Positions 1-10,322 of a DNA stretch of 64,000 nt are shown piece after piece. Position 1 is the first letter of the stretch. Each line of letters begins with the position of its first letter. Source of the DNA: Trichomonas vaginalis G3 (lineage: Eukaryota; Parabasalia; Trichomonadida; Trichomonadidae); assembly GCF_026262505.1 (NCBI RefSeq), contig NC_067206.1:21343896-21407895 (forward strand), in the 5' to 3' direction. Both the position numbers and the translations under genes were made by a program. Below the pieces are notes generated by a model. It made no database searches. It saw nothing but the letters and a program-made list of their open reading frames with translations, and was not told where the DNA came from.

Positions 1-133
1 CGGCAACATTCAATTTAATTTTACCATTTTCCAATTCAACTTCCTTTCCCACACTTTTGTAATATTCACCTTCTTCTATTCTTCTTTTAGCTTCAAATAG
101 CCATTCTCTGTTTATAGATTTGGCAGTAGTCAT
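1..133 (-). CDS. N-terminal part of an unrecognised protein (runs off window)
   Basis: An ATG on the minus strand at 133 opens a frame without stops to the window edge (44 codons). It starts MTTAKSINREWLFEAKRR and is rich in charged residues (EEGEYYKS, KEVELENGK). A T-rich run (TTGATTTTTATTTATC on the coding strand) lies about 50 bases upstream, as seen before genes of the Polinton-type elements here, so it may belong to another such element left of the window. I do not recognise the family. Confidence 0.4.
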   Translation of the reverse strand, partial: MTTAKSINREWLFEAKRRIEEGEYYKSVGKEVELENGKIKLNVA

Positions 134-418
134 AAAAGTGGTCCTTCTTTTGTGATAAGATTCAAATTTGAATGTGGATGATAAATAAAAATCAAAAATA
201 ATTGTTATAATTTAAATGAAGAAGTAATTTAAAACGATTTTATTTATGATCAAATTTTATATATTTTTTTGGATCAAATCCATTTTAATAGAATTTATAT
301 ACTATTCATCTATTAGTAAACACTACCGTATATTATTTTTAAGCTATCTTATTTTTTGAACTTTTATTCAAATCTTTGGTCGCAAGAAGAATTGCATGAT
401 AAATATTTAATCAAGTCA
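134..418. other. AT-rich non-coding stretch
   Basis: No open frame of note. It is the region upstream of the minus-strand gene at the window edge and contains only AT-rich sequence up to the assembly gap. Confidence 0.5.
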
Positions 419-518
419 NNNNNNNNNNNNNNNNNNNNNNNNNNNNNNNNNNNNNNNNNNNNNNNNNNNNNNNNNNNNNNNNNNNNNNNNNNNNNNNNNN
501 NNNNNNNNNNNNNNNNNN
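419..518. other. assembly gap (100 N)
   Basis: Exactly 100 N, the usual placeholder for a gap of unknown size. Order and distance of the sequence on either side are therefore uncertain, and the relic just right of it may continue inside the gap. Confidence 0.99.
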
Positions 519-534
519 TGACTATTTAAGCACA

Positions 535-880
535 CCAATCTTATATATTGTTTCAAACTTAGGTTCAAAGTGCTATTCGAATGTCGACAGAAACTACTAT
601 GACCAAAAGATACTCATGCGTAATAAACAACACTTTCTCTGCTGGTTTGCCTATTGTTCATTCGAATGCAGAATTTTCAACCTAGTGAACTCAAACACTT
701 TGGCAAGTATAACGTTGACATTAGTTGACGCAAACTTTGTTCCTGTAAAACTTTTATGTCCTATGTATTTGTCAATAGAGCAGAAAGTTTCGAATTGGAA
801 GATGCAACCGGTTGAAGTATTGTATTACAAGAACAACTTCAACAACAAATAGCTCAAGAACAACAAATGCAACAAATAGC
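535..880 (+). pseudogene. decayed relic of a Polinton penton-like (minor capsid) gene
   Basis: Plus-strand translations keep short runs that line up with the C-terminal part of the penton-like protein of element A (15,908-16,672). One run holds VINNTLSAGLPIVHSN, matching AVNSMFIPNVPVIATH. Another holds LVDANFVPVKLLCPMYLSI, matching LVDFQGEPVELKAPVRMTV. A short glutamine-rich stretch follows. The copy is broken and clearly older than elements A-C. Only the end of the gene is seen; the rest would fall in or beyond the gap. Identification rests on this internal comparison. Confidence 0.55.
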
Positions 881-910
881 TCAAGAAATAAAAAAAATAT
901 TTTTTATTTT

Positions 911-1708
911 TTATAAAATGTACAGAATAGATGTTTCAGATTTTATGACTTCCAAGCATTCAGAAATATGTGTCCATTTAGAGACTATAACAATTGCATT
1001 CGAATCTAGAGATTTAACAAATTGGAAATCCCCATTAATACATGCTTCAAGCAAGATTGTATTTTCATCTGAGTTTCGCTTTTCACTTAATCCAACTGCA
1101 CATGAAATAGGCATTTTAATATTATCACGCTTCTTTGTAAGTCCTTCAAGGAAATTATCACGCTTTTTAGAAAGTTCTTTAAGGAAATTGTAAGCTGTGT
1201 CAAAATCTGACTTCAATGGAATTTCATGTATTGTCGTAATTTTATTGATTCTTTGTTGTAATTGATTATTTTCATTATGACATTTGAATATTTCGTTCAT
1301 GAGTTGTGCATTTTGAATATTAAATTGTGATATTTCATTTTGAAGTTGTGTTTGATTATTTTGAAGTTGTGTTTGATTTTTTTGATTTTCTATGTGTTTA
1401 GTAAAGAAATCTATTAATCCAGATGATGATTCAAGTTTCAAACAGGTTTCGTAGGTTTTAAGAATATTAATAGCGTCTTCAAATGATGTAACACAAACTT
1501 TGCATTTTTGAACAAATTTATATAATTTTGGTAATGAATATTTTGTTTTACCTTGCAAAAGAAGAGTTTTGAAAAGAGTTGGATCAAGATTTGCTTTCTC
1601 TAAAATGTTTGGAATGTTTTCTTGATCAATAATATCAAAAAAGTTTTCTTGATCGATATATGTTTGAATATTTTTTGCGATATAGTCTATATATAAAGAA
1701 AGACTCAT
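911..1708 (-). CDS. ankyrin-repeat family protein of trichomonad type, C-terminally short
   Basis: 265 residues from the ATG at 1708 (a GTG one codon upstream is unlikely as start). The N-terminal half is helical and charged (IDQENFFDIIDQENIPNIL, then FKTLLLQGKTKYSLPKLYKF), like the leader of the very large T. vaginalis ankyrin/DUF3447 family. Residues about 105-155 are a Gln/Asn-rich coiled coil with a repeated NQTQLQN. Near residues 216-235 comes NTILLEACINGDFQFVKSL, the form of the first ankyrin unit in that family. Family members usually continue with many ankyrin repeats. Here the frame ends about 30 residues later in sequence that no longer looks like ankyrin, so this is probably a truncated gene copy. 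Function would be protein-protein binding in the cytosol. Confidence 0.6.
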   Translation of the reverse strand: MSLSLYIDYIAKNIQTYIDQENFFDIIDQENIPNILEKANLDPTLFKTLLLQGKTKYSLPKLYKFVQKCKVCVTSFEDAINILKTYETCLKLESSSGLIDFFTKHIENQKNQTQLQNNQTQLQNEISQFNIQNAQLMNEIFKCHNENNQLQQRINKITTIHEIPLKSDFDTAYNFLKELSKKRDNFLEGLTKKRDNIKMPISCAVGLSEKRNSDENTILLEACINGDFQFVKSLDSNAIVIVSKWTHISECLEVIKSETSILYIL

Positions 1709-1711
1709 CAC

Positions 1712-2028
1712 AAAAAAATTATCAGATTTTTTCTGACCAAACGGTCTCTATCGTCAACTTTACTATCAAATAAAGTAGCTTGATGTTTTTAAAATCTAAT
1801 TCTCAATCTCATTGTTTTAATGAAATTCTACTCAAAGATTCTGAAATTTAGAATTAGAACATCAAAAATTCATTTAATAAAGGAGAAAGGGACAGACTAG
1901 CCCATTGTCACTTTTTAATTTAGCAAATGAACGCTTATGGAGTGGAGTTTTTGGGTAAATCTGATTTGCTTATAAATGAAATAAAATCAAAAGAAACCAT
2001 ATTGGCATTATATTATGCAAAAATAAAT
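1712..2028. other. AT-rich non-coding stretch
   Basis: Upstream region of the ankyrin-family gene. No frame, RNA gene or repeat was recognised before the tandem repeat at 2029. Confidence 0.4.
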
Positions 2029-2356
2029 GATCTTACTTAGTACTTTTAAAGTTAATTTCAGAAAAAATTTGACACAATGGTATCCGGCACATACAAGTGG
2101 TGTACAACCAAAATATAAGTTGGTTTAAACATATATTGCTATATCTCATGATCTTACTTAGTACTTTTAAAGTTAATTTCAGAAAAAATTTGACACAATG
2201 GTATCCGGCACATACAAGTGGTGTACAACCAAAATATAAGTTGGTTTAAACATATATTGCTATATCTCATGATCTTACTTAGTACTTTTAAAGTTAATTT
2301 CAGAAAAAATTTGACACAATGGTATCCGGCACATACAAGTGGTGTACAACCAAAAT
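2029..2356. repeat. 121-bp tandem repeat, about 2.7 copies
   Basis: The same sequence starts near 2029, 2150 and 2271; for example GACACAATGGTATCCGGC recurs every 121 bases. Copies are almost identical. The third stops within AACCAAAAT. An open frame across the third copy (2218-2418) is a by-product of the repeat. The repeat sits about 160 bases upstream of the MULE transposase frame and might be part of that element's 5' subterminal region, but no terminal inverted repeat was found. Confidence 0.85.
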
Positions 2357-2516
2357 TTCATATCCCTAGTTTTACATTTATGTTTAGTTTTATTTCACCT
2401 AATTTTCAAAGATCATAATTGAATTAGATGGCCAAGCTATTCAAAACACGACCAAGCTTATCAAAATAAGACCAATATATTCAAAATTCTTTATTCTTTC
2501 AAATCATTTCATTTTA

Positions 2517-3785
2517 ATGCAGATCCAAGATCACGAACTCACATATATCGAGTTGCTTAAGTATGGAGTGCAACAAGAAATACAAGCAGGTTGTAGTTAT
2601 TCATATAAAACTAGGAAAGAAAGAAATCAAATCCAATTTAATTGTAAGTGGCCGAATTGTCCATGTCGCTTCCTTGTTGATACACTTCCCGATGACAAGT
2701 ACCACATACGAAAATGTATTAACACCCACAATCATTCTGCTCCTTTTCCAAACAAATCACAACAAATTACATCATATTTTTCTAGATCTTATTTAACAAG
2801 ATATTTTGAATCAAATCAAGACCGTGTTTACGCACAATTAAGGTGTTTCAAAGATCTTAATATCCCATTTGAGAGTGGGATCATTCCGGAAATGTTTCAA
2901 CAATCTACAGATGCTTTAAAAAAGTTTTCTAAACGCCTTCATGCAATCAATACCCGTTTCTCAGCGGATGATGTTACATCTCTTGCAATTTTTGTCGACA
3001 TGGTTAAGAGTCATTCTCCAGATGATCTCATCGAGTTTATTCACGAGCCAGATCGTATGATTTTCTATTACGCCCCATCCGAAGCAAATGCTTTTTCACA
3101 TCAAATACAAACTTATCACATTGATTCCACTTATAAGCTCTTGCGCTCTCGCATACCATTTTATGCCGTCACTGGCAAATTCGCGGAATCAATTGTTTTT
3201 CCGTTTTTGTATTTTTTCGTTTGGCCCGACACAAGTGAAAATATACAAGTTTGTCACACAGCATATTTTGGCTCCATCAATCGCGAACCATCTTATTTTT
3301 CAATGGACTGCGCACCTCAAATCACAAATGCTGTTGAAACAGCCATCCCCTTATGCCAGATCATTTGGTGTGGCGTTCATGTGTTGCGCGCTGTCATGAG
3401 AAAGGCTGAAAAGTTTCAAGATCGTTCCAACTTCGAAACTTTCTATAACTTAATGAAGTTATTGGTCTTTGGTTCTGAAGAGGAAGAAATTGATCCTGAT
3501 GAAGTTTACAACAATTTAGAAGAAATTTTAAATGAGGAACCTGCTGCCCGTGAATACTTTGACCGACAGTGGCGCCATCATCTTGACAGGTGGATGCTTC
3601 GCTATATAAATGAAGGAGATGGAACAAACAACATCTCGGAATCACATTTCAAGGTTTTGAAGCACCAGTACTTCCCAGAAAGGCGAAATCTTCGACTCGA
3701 TGAACTTGTCATCGAGTTATATTCCAGTGTTGTTCCTTCATTCCTGATTAAGTTGCAAATTAAAGGTCTGGATTCAGAGAGAAGT
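2517..3785 (+). mobile_element. Mutator-like (MULE) transposase gene, 3' end cut by element A
   Basis: An open frame from 2517 encodes about 423 transposase residues before it enters element A. Near residues 44-77 is a WRKY/GCM-type zinc finger: C-x4-C (CKWPNC), then HNH (THNHS). The DDE catalytic core follows: YHIDSTYKLL (first D, about residue 202), SMDCAPQITNAVETAIP (second D, about 264) and NNISESHFKVLKHQ (E, about 378). This order and spacing is that of MULE/FAR1-like transposases, common in T. vaginalis. The coding sequence appears lost from about 3785, where the minus-strand gene of element A begins. The last 55 residues of the open frame are the complement of that gene. No terminal repeats or 9-bp duplication were recognised. 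Confidence 0.8.
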
Positions 3786-4147
3786 GTTAAAGTTATCAAA
3801 AAAGTCACAACTTCTTTCACTGGTGGGTCAGGGTTCTTTGACTCGGTTTGCTTTTCAATGAAATTCACGAACTTTGCAATAAGCTCTTGGTTCGTTATTG
3901 AAAGAACATCTGGCTTCTTTTCTTCTGGTTCTATTGACTTTTCAGTTTGAATAGAAGGTTTTATATGGACTTCGCCCTCGGTGCCATGCACCTTAATGTT
4001 GTCGCTCTCTGTATTCGCTAATGGAACCTTTCTTTTTCTTACGTATATTTTACCATCTTTACTCTGACTTACGTAATAGAAAGGATGTTGTATTCCTCTG
4101 GCGTCATTTAATATAATAGACTCTCGTTCTGATTTTGACAAGCTCAT
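3785..4147 (-). CDS. element A small protein with SKDGKIYVRKRKVPL motif
   Basis: The minus-strand frame starts at the ATG at 4147 and stays open beyond the MULE junction. Residues 25-42 contain FYYVSQ followed by SKDGKIYVRKRKVPL. The 80-residue proteins of element B have GFYIHT followed by MKDGRVQFRKIKQPL at the same place, so the two are related. The C-terminal part (NQELIAKFVNFIEKQ) is helical. The gene is divergent from the small basic protein at 4193, and the 45-base gap between them holds T-rich promoter-like sequence. Function is unknown. The basic strand-rich motif and terminal position suggest a small nucleic-acid-binding or regulatory protein; that is inference. Confidence 0.55.
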
Positions 4148-4192
4148 TTTACATCGGTTAAAGTTTTAATTTTGTTTTTTATCTGCAGTCAA

Positions 4193-4453
4193 ATGACTCA
4201 GACAAGCCCTACGGACAAGACCCAAGGGGTCATAGATGTTGAAGCATTGAAGAAAGAAATTCGTGAGCAAATTTTATCCGAACTGAAGGAACAAAAACAA
4301 GAACAAAAGCCAGAGAGACCAAAGAGAAAACTTAGTGAAAAACAACTTGCTGCATTAGCTGCTGGAAGACAAAAGAACCCACGTTTGCTGGCGAAGAAAG
4401 CTAGAGAAGAAGCTGAAGCAAAAGCTAAAGAAGCTGAAGCAAAGAAAGAGTAA
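4193..4453 (+). CDS. element A small basic coiled-coil protein
   Basis: 86 residues from the first ATG in frame (MTQTSPTDKTQGVID). A T-rich block (TTTTAATTTTGTTTTTTATC) lies just upstream. The middle is ERPKRKLSEKQLAALAAGRQ and the tail is an Ala/Glu/Lys helix (AREEAEAKAKEAEAKK). The composition suggests a DNA-associated or scaffold-like protein of the element. No family was recognised. It ends 25 bases before the next gene on the same strand. Confidence 0.55.
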   Translation: MTQTSPTDKTQGVIDVEALKKEIREQILSELKEQKQEQKPERPKRKLSEKQLAALAAGRQKNPRLLAKKAREEAEAKAKEAEAKKE

Positions 4454-4478
4454 ATGGTTTTTATTTTTATCGAATTAA

Positions 4479-5334
4479 ATGTATAGACAAATACCTTTAT
4501 CTGTTGCGTTCAGTAGTGAAAACCCTGACGTCAAAATAAAGGGGAACAGAGTAACGTTTAAGTTTCCAACAGACTGGATTGTGAACATAAATGAAGAGAA
4601 GTACATTGGCATAACATCTATGTATATAACACGTGCTTTCAGAAAGGTTGACTTTATACTTCAAGTCGAGATAGAAAATGACGAACAGTCTTTAAGCGCC
4701 CAAAACATTCACATATACAAATACTTTAAAGACGATACAACATTGCAACAATGTATGATTTCATTTAATGAGATGTTCGAGAAAAAGTTCAACATTGAAG
4801 TACAAACTTTACAGCCTTTACGTGAGTTTCTTGCACAACTGAAAGAAGAAGGTAGTCAGCCACAACTTATAGACTTTCATTATGAATTTAATGAAAATGA
4901 AGATGGAACACATGACTGTCAGTTTGTTATATATTCACCATTCAATGAAGTCGCTAAAGAGAAAGAAAATCCATTACGTATAAGATTTCAAATCTCTGAA
5001 CCAAGTGATGATTTCAAGAATGTTTTCAATTATGATGCAATGCTTCCGAGGAAAAATGAATTTTCAAAGATTGTAACACCTGGCATTTGGGATAGAAAGC
5101 AAGCTATATTATATTCAAACTTAAGTAAGGGAGTTGAAAATGAGTTCATTGGTCATACAAGAAATTCACCACTTCCAACCTAAATACTATAAATTAACTG
5201 GCTTCAATCGTGAGTTTTGGATAGACATGTTCTCCACTCATGACCATAACTGCCCAGTGTTCTTACCTCCAGACCATAAGGACTGTCTCTACATTGAAGC
5301 ACAACTCTTAAACTCTACCATCGCAGTATTGTAA
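4479..5334 (+). pseudogene. element A structural-type protein, paralogue of the 293-residue protein (broken)
   Basis: The main frame encodes 234 residues (MYRQIPLSVAFSSENPD). Its beta-rich pattern (FPTDWIVNINEEKYIGITSM) resembles YPRHWVEYVGGEKAIEIRQ in the protein at 18,869-19,750. Both reach a GIWDRK/GIWSRE motif, and the later segment here (PVFLPPDHKDCLYIEAQLL) matches VVLPKDGKDGLIIEMILIA at the C-terminus of the paralogue. The shared ending suggests a jelly-roll-like virion protein, but the family is not identified. The gene looks broken (about one break). A strong T-rich motif (GGTTTTTATTTTTATC) precedes the ATG. Confidence 0.55.
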
Positions 5335-5340
5335 AATCTA

Positions 5341-5384
5341 CGCTAGTTTTATTTTTTCTGAAAATTTTTATTTGAGTGAAAGGC
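5341..5384 (+). promoter_or_regulatory. T-rich promoter-like module upstream of the HNH gene
   Basis: The stretch holds TAGTTTTATTTTT, then CTGAAAATTTTTATTTG, directly before the HNH start at 5385. The same two blocks in the same order precede the 106-residue gene of element B (about 38,437-38,478 and, mirrored, about 22,032-22,073). B's gene product shares the C-terminal domain of this HNH protein, so promoter and domain seem to have travelled together. Similar T-rich blocks lie 5-30 bases upstream of most element genes in this window. Confidence 0.5.
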
Positions 5385-5951
5385 ATGGAAGGTGAAGGAC
5401 ATTGGCAAACACTCGAACATGACAATGACTATGAAATCTTTTCAGAGTACCCATATCCAATTAGGCGCATAAGTAACAAAAGAGTTGTAAGTGAGTTTGA
5501 CAACGGTGATGGTTATATTTGTGTTTATTTAAACAAACATAAACTCTTTAAGCATAAAATTGTTGCAAATCAATTTATACCGAATCCTGAAGGACTTCGA
5601 GAAGTAGACCATATAAACAGAGACAGAGGAGACTTTCATATCTCAAACTTAAGGTGGGTGTCGAGAAGACAAAACATGAGAAATATTTCTGGTTCGAATG
5701 GCTATTGGTTTGACATTGTAGACACTCTTCCTGAAGATGCTGTTGAAATTATACAATACTCTAAATTTACTCTAGAAAATTACTACTATGTCCCAAGTGA
5801 AGATGTCTTTTACTATTTCATGGGAACTCAATACAGACGAATGAATGTCTTAAGACAGTATAGCAAAGATTATATAAACATTACAGATGTAGAAGGAAGA
5901 AGAACAAAGCTGTCTATTGCAAAGTTTAAGAGAGACAATGGTTATACATAA
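5385..5951 (+). CDS. HNH homing-type endonuclease (NUMOD4-HNH) of element A
   Basis: 188 residues from the ATG at 5385 (a GTG 9 bases upstream is less likely). Residues 4-30 (HWQTLEHDNDYEIFSEYPYPI) have the NUMOD4 form 'W..l.....YeiS..G.ir'. The HNH core follows: KHKIVANQFIPNPEGL, VDHINRDRGDFHISNLRWVS and RRQNMRNI. It looks whole. The C-terminal about 75 residues (VEIIQYSKFTLENYYYVP ... RRTKLSIAKFKRD) form a domain also found in B's HNH protein and alone in B's 106-residue protein. Such enzymes nick or cut double-stranded DNA at long sites and promote their own spread; here it could act on competing elements or in integration. Confidence 0.8.
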   Translation: MEGEGHWQTLEHDNDYEIFSEYPYPIRRISNKRVVSEFDNGDGYICVYLNKHKLFKHKIVANQFIPNPEGLREVDHINRDRGDFHISNLRWVSRRQNMRNISGSNGYWFDIVDTLPEDAVEIIQYSKFTLENYYYVPSEDVFYYFMGTQYRRMNVLRQYSKDYINITDVEGRRTKLSIAKFKRDNGYT

Positions 5952-6030
5952 ATGACAAAAATATATGACCTCATTATTTTTATCACGAATGACTCATGCT
6001 GACAAAAATAAATGACCTCAGAACTTCAAC

Positions 6031-9000
6031 TTACGAATAAGTCTTAGTCTGATAGAAGTTAAACTTTTCAGCAAAGCAAGGACTAGAAGACTTACATAAG
6101 TCAAATCCAATCTCTTGACCATCATGAAGTGCTTTGTAAAGTTTCATTAAACTGAACTCAGAGTCTTTGTCATATGTTCCAACAGGTATGTGAATGTTCT
6201 TATCTTCATTGTAATAGCATTGTATAGCTTCAGGAAACATTTCATTAGCTGTTAAAGCAAGAACGTCTTGTTTTACACCTTTACAACGTGCATGAAATGC
6301 AACTTCATTTAAATCATTCGTGAGTAAGTCTATGTAAGTCTTCTTTCCACAAAATATTGACTTGTATGCTAAACTTTGTTTTCCAGGTGTTATTTCTGCG
6401 AAGTCAGAATGGAACTGACCTAATGTTTTACCAATAAGTTCTCTACCGTATCTCTTCTGAAATTCCTGAGCTAACAGTGGTATGTCTTCATTGAAAATAT
6501 GCATGCTATCACAGTCCTGGTAAAATATTTGAAGACCCATATCTCAGCAGTACAGAATACTTCACACATTATTCTCTTCGACATAGACAGAATGTTAACA
6601 CCAAGTGGACAGAAGTTAAAGTGTCTGCAAATGCTTTTCGTTAGCTTGAAAATAGTTTTATCTGAACCATCCAAACCTTCGAACTTCACTATATGGTTGT
6701 AGTTTCTGATGGCATATCTTATAGCATCTTTGTCATTTACTATGGTTATTTTTGACTCAATAGGAGATAGAATAGTTTTGCCATAAATACTGTTCAGAAT
6801 GAGCTTTATATTTTCTTGCAAAGGATTTCCTTCTTTCTTATACTTTAACCTTAACTCAAACAACTTCTTTACTTCATCTCTTATTCTAATATCTCTGTTT
6901 CCATCGTAATAGTATCCTTGCAACACTTCACATTTGACACCTTGATATTTTATGAGGTCTTGTAATGTTATATGGTCAACATACATTAAACAGCAAGTGT
7001 TTGAACTTCTGGGAACGTTAAGTTCTGGATTTAGTTCAGGGTCACAAACTATTAAAGGAAAGTGTCTATGTATTCCAATCTCTGTTATCTTAATGAGAAC
7101 AAAGAAGCCAGACATAAACTTTTCACCAATGGGTTCCTTTTGGTCGTCATCGAATAAATGTCTCATGAGATACTCTGTGCTTAACATTCATCTTCATAAC
7201 CTTTGGAATTCCTTCTAAAGTATAAAGTCTTGCTATAGCAGATGGATATAATGAAACAGCGTCGAAGTCAGCAATGAGTTTCTTTTCGCTCTTTTGTTTC
7301 ATGTTATCTGACAACATACATCTTCCACCTTGAATACAGCGTGAAATAAATTCTCTTGGTTTATTTGAGAGGTCATATAAATTTCCATTCGGGAAGTACA
7401 CTCTGTTCTCAAATAATTTGTTAGCAATTGAACAAATACTAACGTAGTCATAAACGTTTAAATCAAATTCTTTCAATATGTCATTGCGGAACTTAACAAA
7501 ACCTTCTCTTAAAATTCTTACATCTTGTTTGCAATAAAATGTGCTATACTTTTCTAAGTCGAAGTGGTTCTCATCTATTCTGCAACCTTTGATGGAATCT
7601 ATGTTTTTCATGAATGTATCTGCATCCCGGATAAACTTACATGCTTCAGAAATGACACCAGTTCTGTTGTCATTTGCTAACAAAACACTGCTGTAGTAGT
7701 TATATGGAAATACTTCTTTCGGTCCTGTTTGTAAGTTAAACATAGCAGGAAATAGTTTAAGCTTCTTATTTATAACACTGTAAGAGTCTTTTATAATAAT
7801 TGCCCTTCCTTTATATAAGCCAGTTATTTGCATTGTTCGTGAACCTTTAATGATGGGAGTTCCTTTCACTTCTGTCATGTGTCTTAAGATGAAGTTTATA
7901 TCATAACTGAGGTTATGGAAATATATTAAACTCTTGTCAGGAAGTCGTTCCAAAAATTCTGTTGCACAGTTCTGACCCCAAATGCTTTCACTCATTGAAC
8001 CATCTTCACTGTCGTAACATATGTTAAAGGCTTTATGAACTCCATCGTGCTACACTCAAAGTCAGCAAAGAAAACGTGCTCAGGAATGAACTTGCACTTA
8101 TTTTTATTTACTTCTTTTGACTCGGCTTTCTTCTTCAGTTGTACACAATACTTTGGAGCATATGTCAAATCTTTAAATGGTGCAAGGTTCTGTTTATATA
8201 AGTCAGTCGTATATGTGAAAAGTTCTCCATAAGAAATAGGTTCGAAATATTTGCACTCCCACAATGTTTTCATAACATCCCATAACGGTGTTGTTCTATC
8301 ATAACGAACTACATATTTATCTTCTCTCTTTGTATAAATCTTCATTTGTTTCTCAATGTTCATTCCACCACACTCCTTCAAGATTTCTATATAGTTGCGA
8401 ATGAAATATGTTGTCATTGGTAATCTTTCATTTAGCATGTAGTGGTCTTCAACAAGAAGTAAGTCAATAGTTCGAACAGTTTCACATTCTTTTGGTATGT
8501 ATCTCTTTATTTCATTATGTCTTGAGTCATTGAAATAACCAATGGTAACATTAAATGCTATACCTGTTGCGTCAGAAATTTCTTGTACTTTACTTTGAGG
8601 AAAGTCTCTAACACGAATGACTTCTCTCATGTGGTCAATAGTTTCTTCATTTACTCCAGCCTGAATGCAAGCATAAACGAAACAATTATCTTCTGTCATA
8701 AGTGTTGCAGTTCTTTTGTTCAGTTCATTGAAGATTTGGTAGCGTTCAAGATTTATAGGTAATGTGCAAAGATACTTCCAGAACTGACCGCTTCTCTTCT
8801 TATAAAACTTCTTTTCACCATTATCTTTCCAAAAGCTTTCTATAAGTGCTGGGTTTCCTGTTTGCTTAAGAGCTTCCAAAATGGCTTTCTGGTCATTTGT
8901 CAGTGTGCTTTCATCTCTATATGGTCTCTTTTTTGGTTTGCCTTTCTTTACATCTGACATCGTTAAGCCTTCATATTCAGTTAAATCATACATCTTTATT

Positions 9001-9784
9001 TCAGTAAGATTCTTTATGTTTGTCAAGAAGAAGTCATAGTGCATTTCAACAATACCTGCAGCGTTTGCTTCTATCTCTGATATAAAGTTCTCCTTCAAGA
9101 GCTGATGTAGTAATGTTCCAATATTATTGAGGTTTAACGTAGAACATTCATACTTTCCACCAAGTTTATAACATACCATCCATCTTTGTTGGAGTTTATT
9201 TTAATCTTCTCTAAGAGTCTCATGAAAACCTTACCGAAATGTTTGTGTAAGTAGTCTCTGTTTGGTTCATCTAAAGCTTCGATGTTAAAGTCAATGAGTC
9301 TATTGCCTGACTTCACATTTCTCTTCCTATTCTCTTCATCTTTCTTTAACCATCTCTCACCTTCTTTTGGTTTGTCGTCAATGGAACGAATGACATCGTT
9401 AGCTTTGCGAACTTGTTCTATAGCGCTCTTAAACATCTCTCTTCTCTGTTGTTTCAGTGTGTCGTCTCTTCTTCTTGTTTCACCAACGTTTGCATTTGTT
9501 ATGTCAAACATTTCTCTTCTTACTTCATGAGGTACTGAACGTCTATGATATAAGTCAATAGCAACGTCATTTAAAGGAAATGCTCTTGCATGGACTTCGT
9601 CCTCGCCGCGTTGCGGCTTTATGAACTCATGAATTCTATCATAACTTATTGCACCATTATAGTCATTGAGGATGTCAGCGAGTGCTTTTTTGTTTGTTGC
9701 GTAATGCTTTGCAACATCTATATTAGCTTCTGTAAGAAGTTGTTTTATTTCCGAGTGTTCTAACTTAGACAACTTCCGATACAT
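6031..9784 (-). pseudogene. protein-primed DNA polymerase B of element A (broken)
   Basis: Consecutive minus-strand frames cover about 1,250 codons, the usual size of a Polinton pPolB. In order one sees an N-terminal charged region (KLEHSEIKQLLTEANIDVAK), a 3'-5' exonuclease-like segment (HVFFADFECSTMEF, then IYFHNLSYDINFILRHM), polymerase motif A (ADFDAVSLYPSAIARL), motif B (NSIYGKTIL) and the motif C region (QDCDSMHIFNEDIPLL). The family copies linear DNA from a terminal protein primer. About four breaks are visible, so this copy is a fossil. A GC-rich double hairpin sits in the coding sequence at 9592-9617. The gene is preceded by a T-rich block about 40 bases upstream of its start. Confidence 0.85.
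9592..9617. repeat. GC-rich double-hairpin insert 1
   Basis: GGACTTCGTCC (9592-9602) and GCCGCGTTGCGGC (9605-9617) are two perfect mini-hairpins side by side. Read on the minus strand the loops are GAA and AAC. It lies in the N-terminal part of the polymerase gene, where it encodes PQRGEDE-like residues. See the matching inserts in elements A and C. Confidence 0.7.
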
Positions 9785-9995
9785 CTTTAGTAGGAAATAA
9801 AAAAATATTTTTTGAAAAAATTAGATTAGATTTTTTTAAGTTATTTTTCAAAATAATTTAATATTTTTATTTTAATGAAACACATGCAAGATTGCAAGTT
9901 CTTTTCATACAATGCTCTCTATTGACATTGACGAAGAAAGTGAAATGGTTGAAGAAATTGACCCTGACGTCATTTAAGCAAAAATATATTTTTGG
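9785..9995. other. intergenic region with a short plus-strand reading frame
   Basis: Between the polymerase start and the 71-residue gene. It holds the T-rich upstream region of the polymerase and, on the plus strand after a TTTTTATTTTA block, short acidic coding-like stretches (for example IDIDEESEMVEEIDPD, about 9920-9975). This may be a very small element gene or a relic of one; support is weak. Confidence 0.3.
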
Positions 9996-10211
9996 TTAGT
10001 CTTCATATGGATATTTTACAACAATTCCCCAATGTATAAACTTTTCATACGCTTTTTCATAAGCTTTATATACCTTCAGAAATTTTGCATAATCTTTAGA
10101 AGCATTTAGATATTGTTTAAATGCTTTGTATGTCTTCAGAAATTTTGCATAATCTTTTACATGTTGTTCGTTCTCTTCTTCTGTCATGAGTTCCGAATAT
10201 TCTAAATTCAT
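9996..10211 (-). CDS. element A 71-residue protein with internal repeat
   Basis: Starts MNLEYSELMTEEENEQ and contains the repeated unit KDYAKFLKTYKAFKQY / KDYAKFLKVYKAYEKAYEK, a duplicated aromatic-basic helix. A long T-rich block (TTTTATTTTTTTTATAAAAT) lies about 20 bases upstream of the ATG. No family was recognised. The size and duplicated helix suggest a small DNA-binding or virion accessory protein, which is inference. Confidence 0.5.
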   Translation of the reverse strand: MNLEYSELMTEEENEQHVKDYAKFLKTYKAFKQYLNASKDYAKFLKVYKAYEKAYEKFIHWGIVVKYPYED

Positions 10212-10322
10212 GTTCTTTCATATGAGATAAAATTTTATAAAAAAAATAAAATTAGCTTAGATTTTTTTATTCTTCCTCTTTGAAGTTATCGAAATATTCT
10301 GTTATTTTTTCCTTCAGTAATG
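10212..10322. other. short AT-rich intergenic region
   Basis: It holds the promoter-like T-rich block of the 71-residue gene and a minus-strand acidic coding-like tail (TEYFDNFKEEE-like) that may be the true end of the KilA-N gene region; not resolved. Confidence 0.25.

Noticed and set aside
616-1193. Open frames of 78 and 108 codons on the plus strand
   Set aside because: The first mixes relic penton-like sequence with non-coding sequence; the second is the complement of the ankyrin-family gene.
2218-2418. 66-codon frame upstream of the MULE
   Set aside because: It lies in the third unit of the 121-bp repeat and shows no protein similarity.
6031-9784. Reading the family B polymerase as a host replicative polymerase
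   Set aside because: Size, motif order and neighbours (integrase, packaging ATPase, penton) fit the protein-primed Polinton enzyme.
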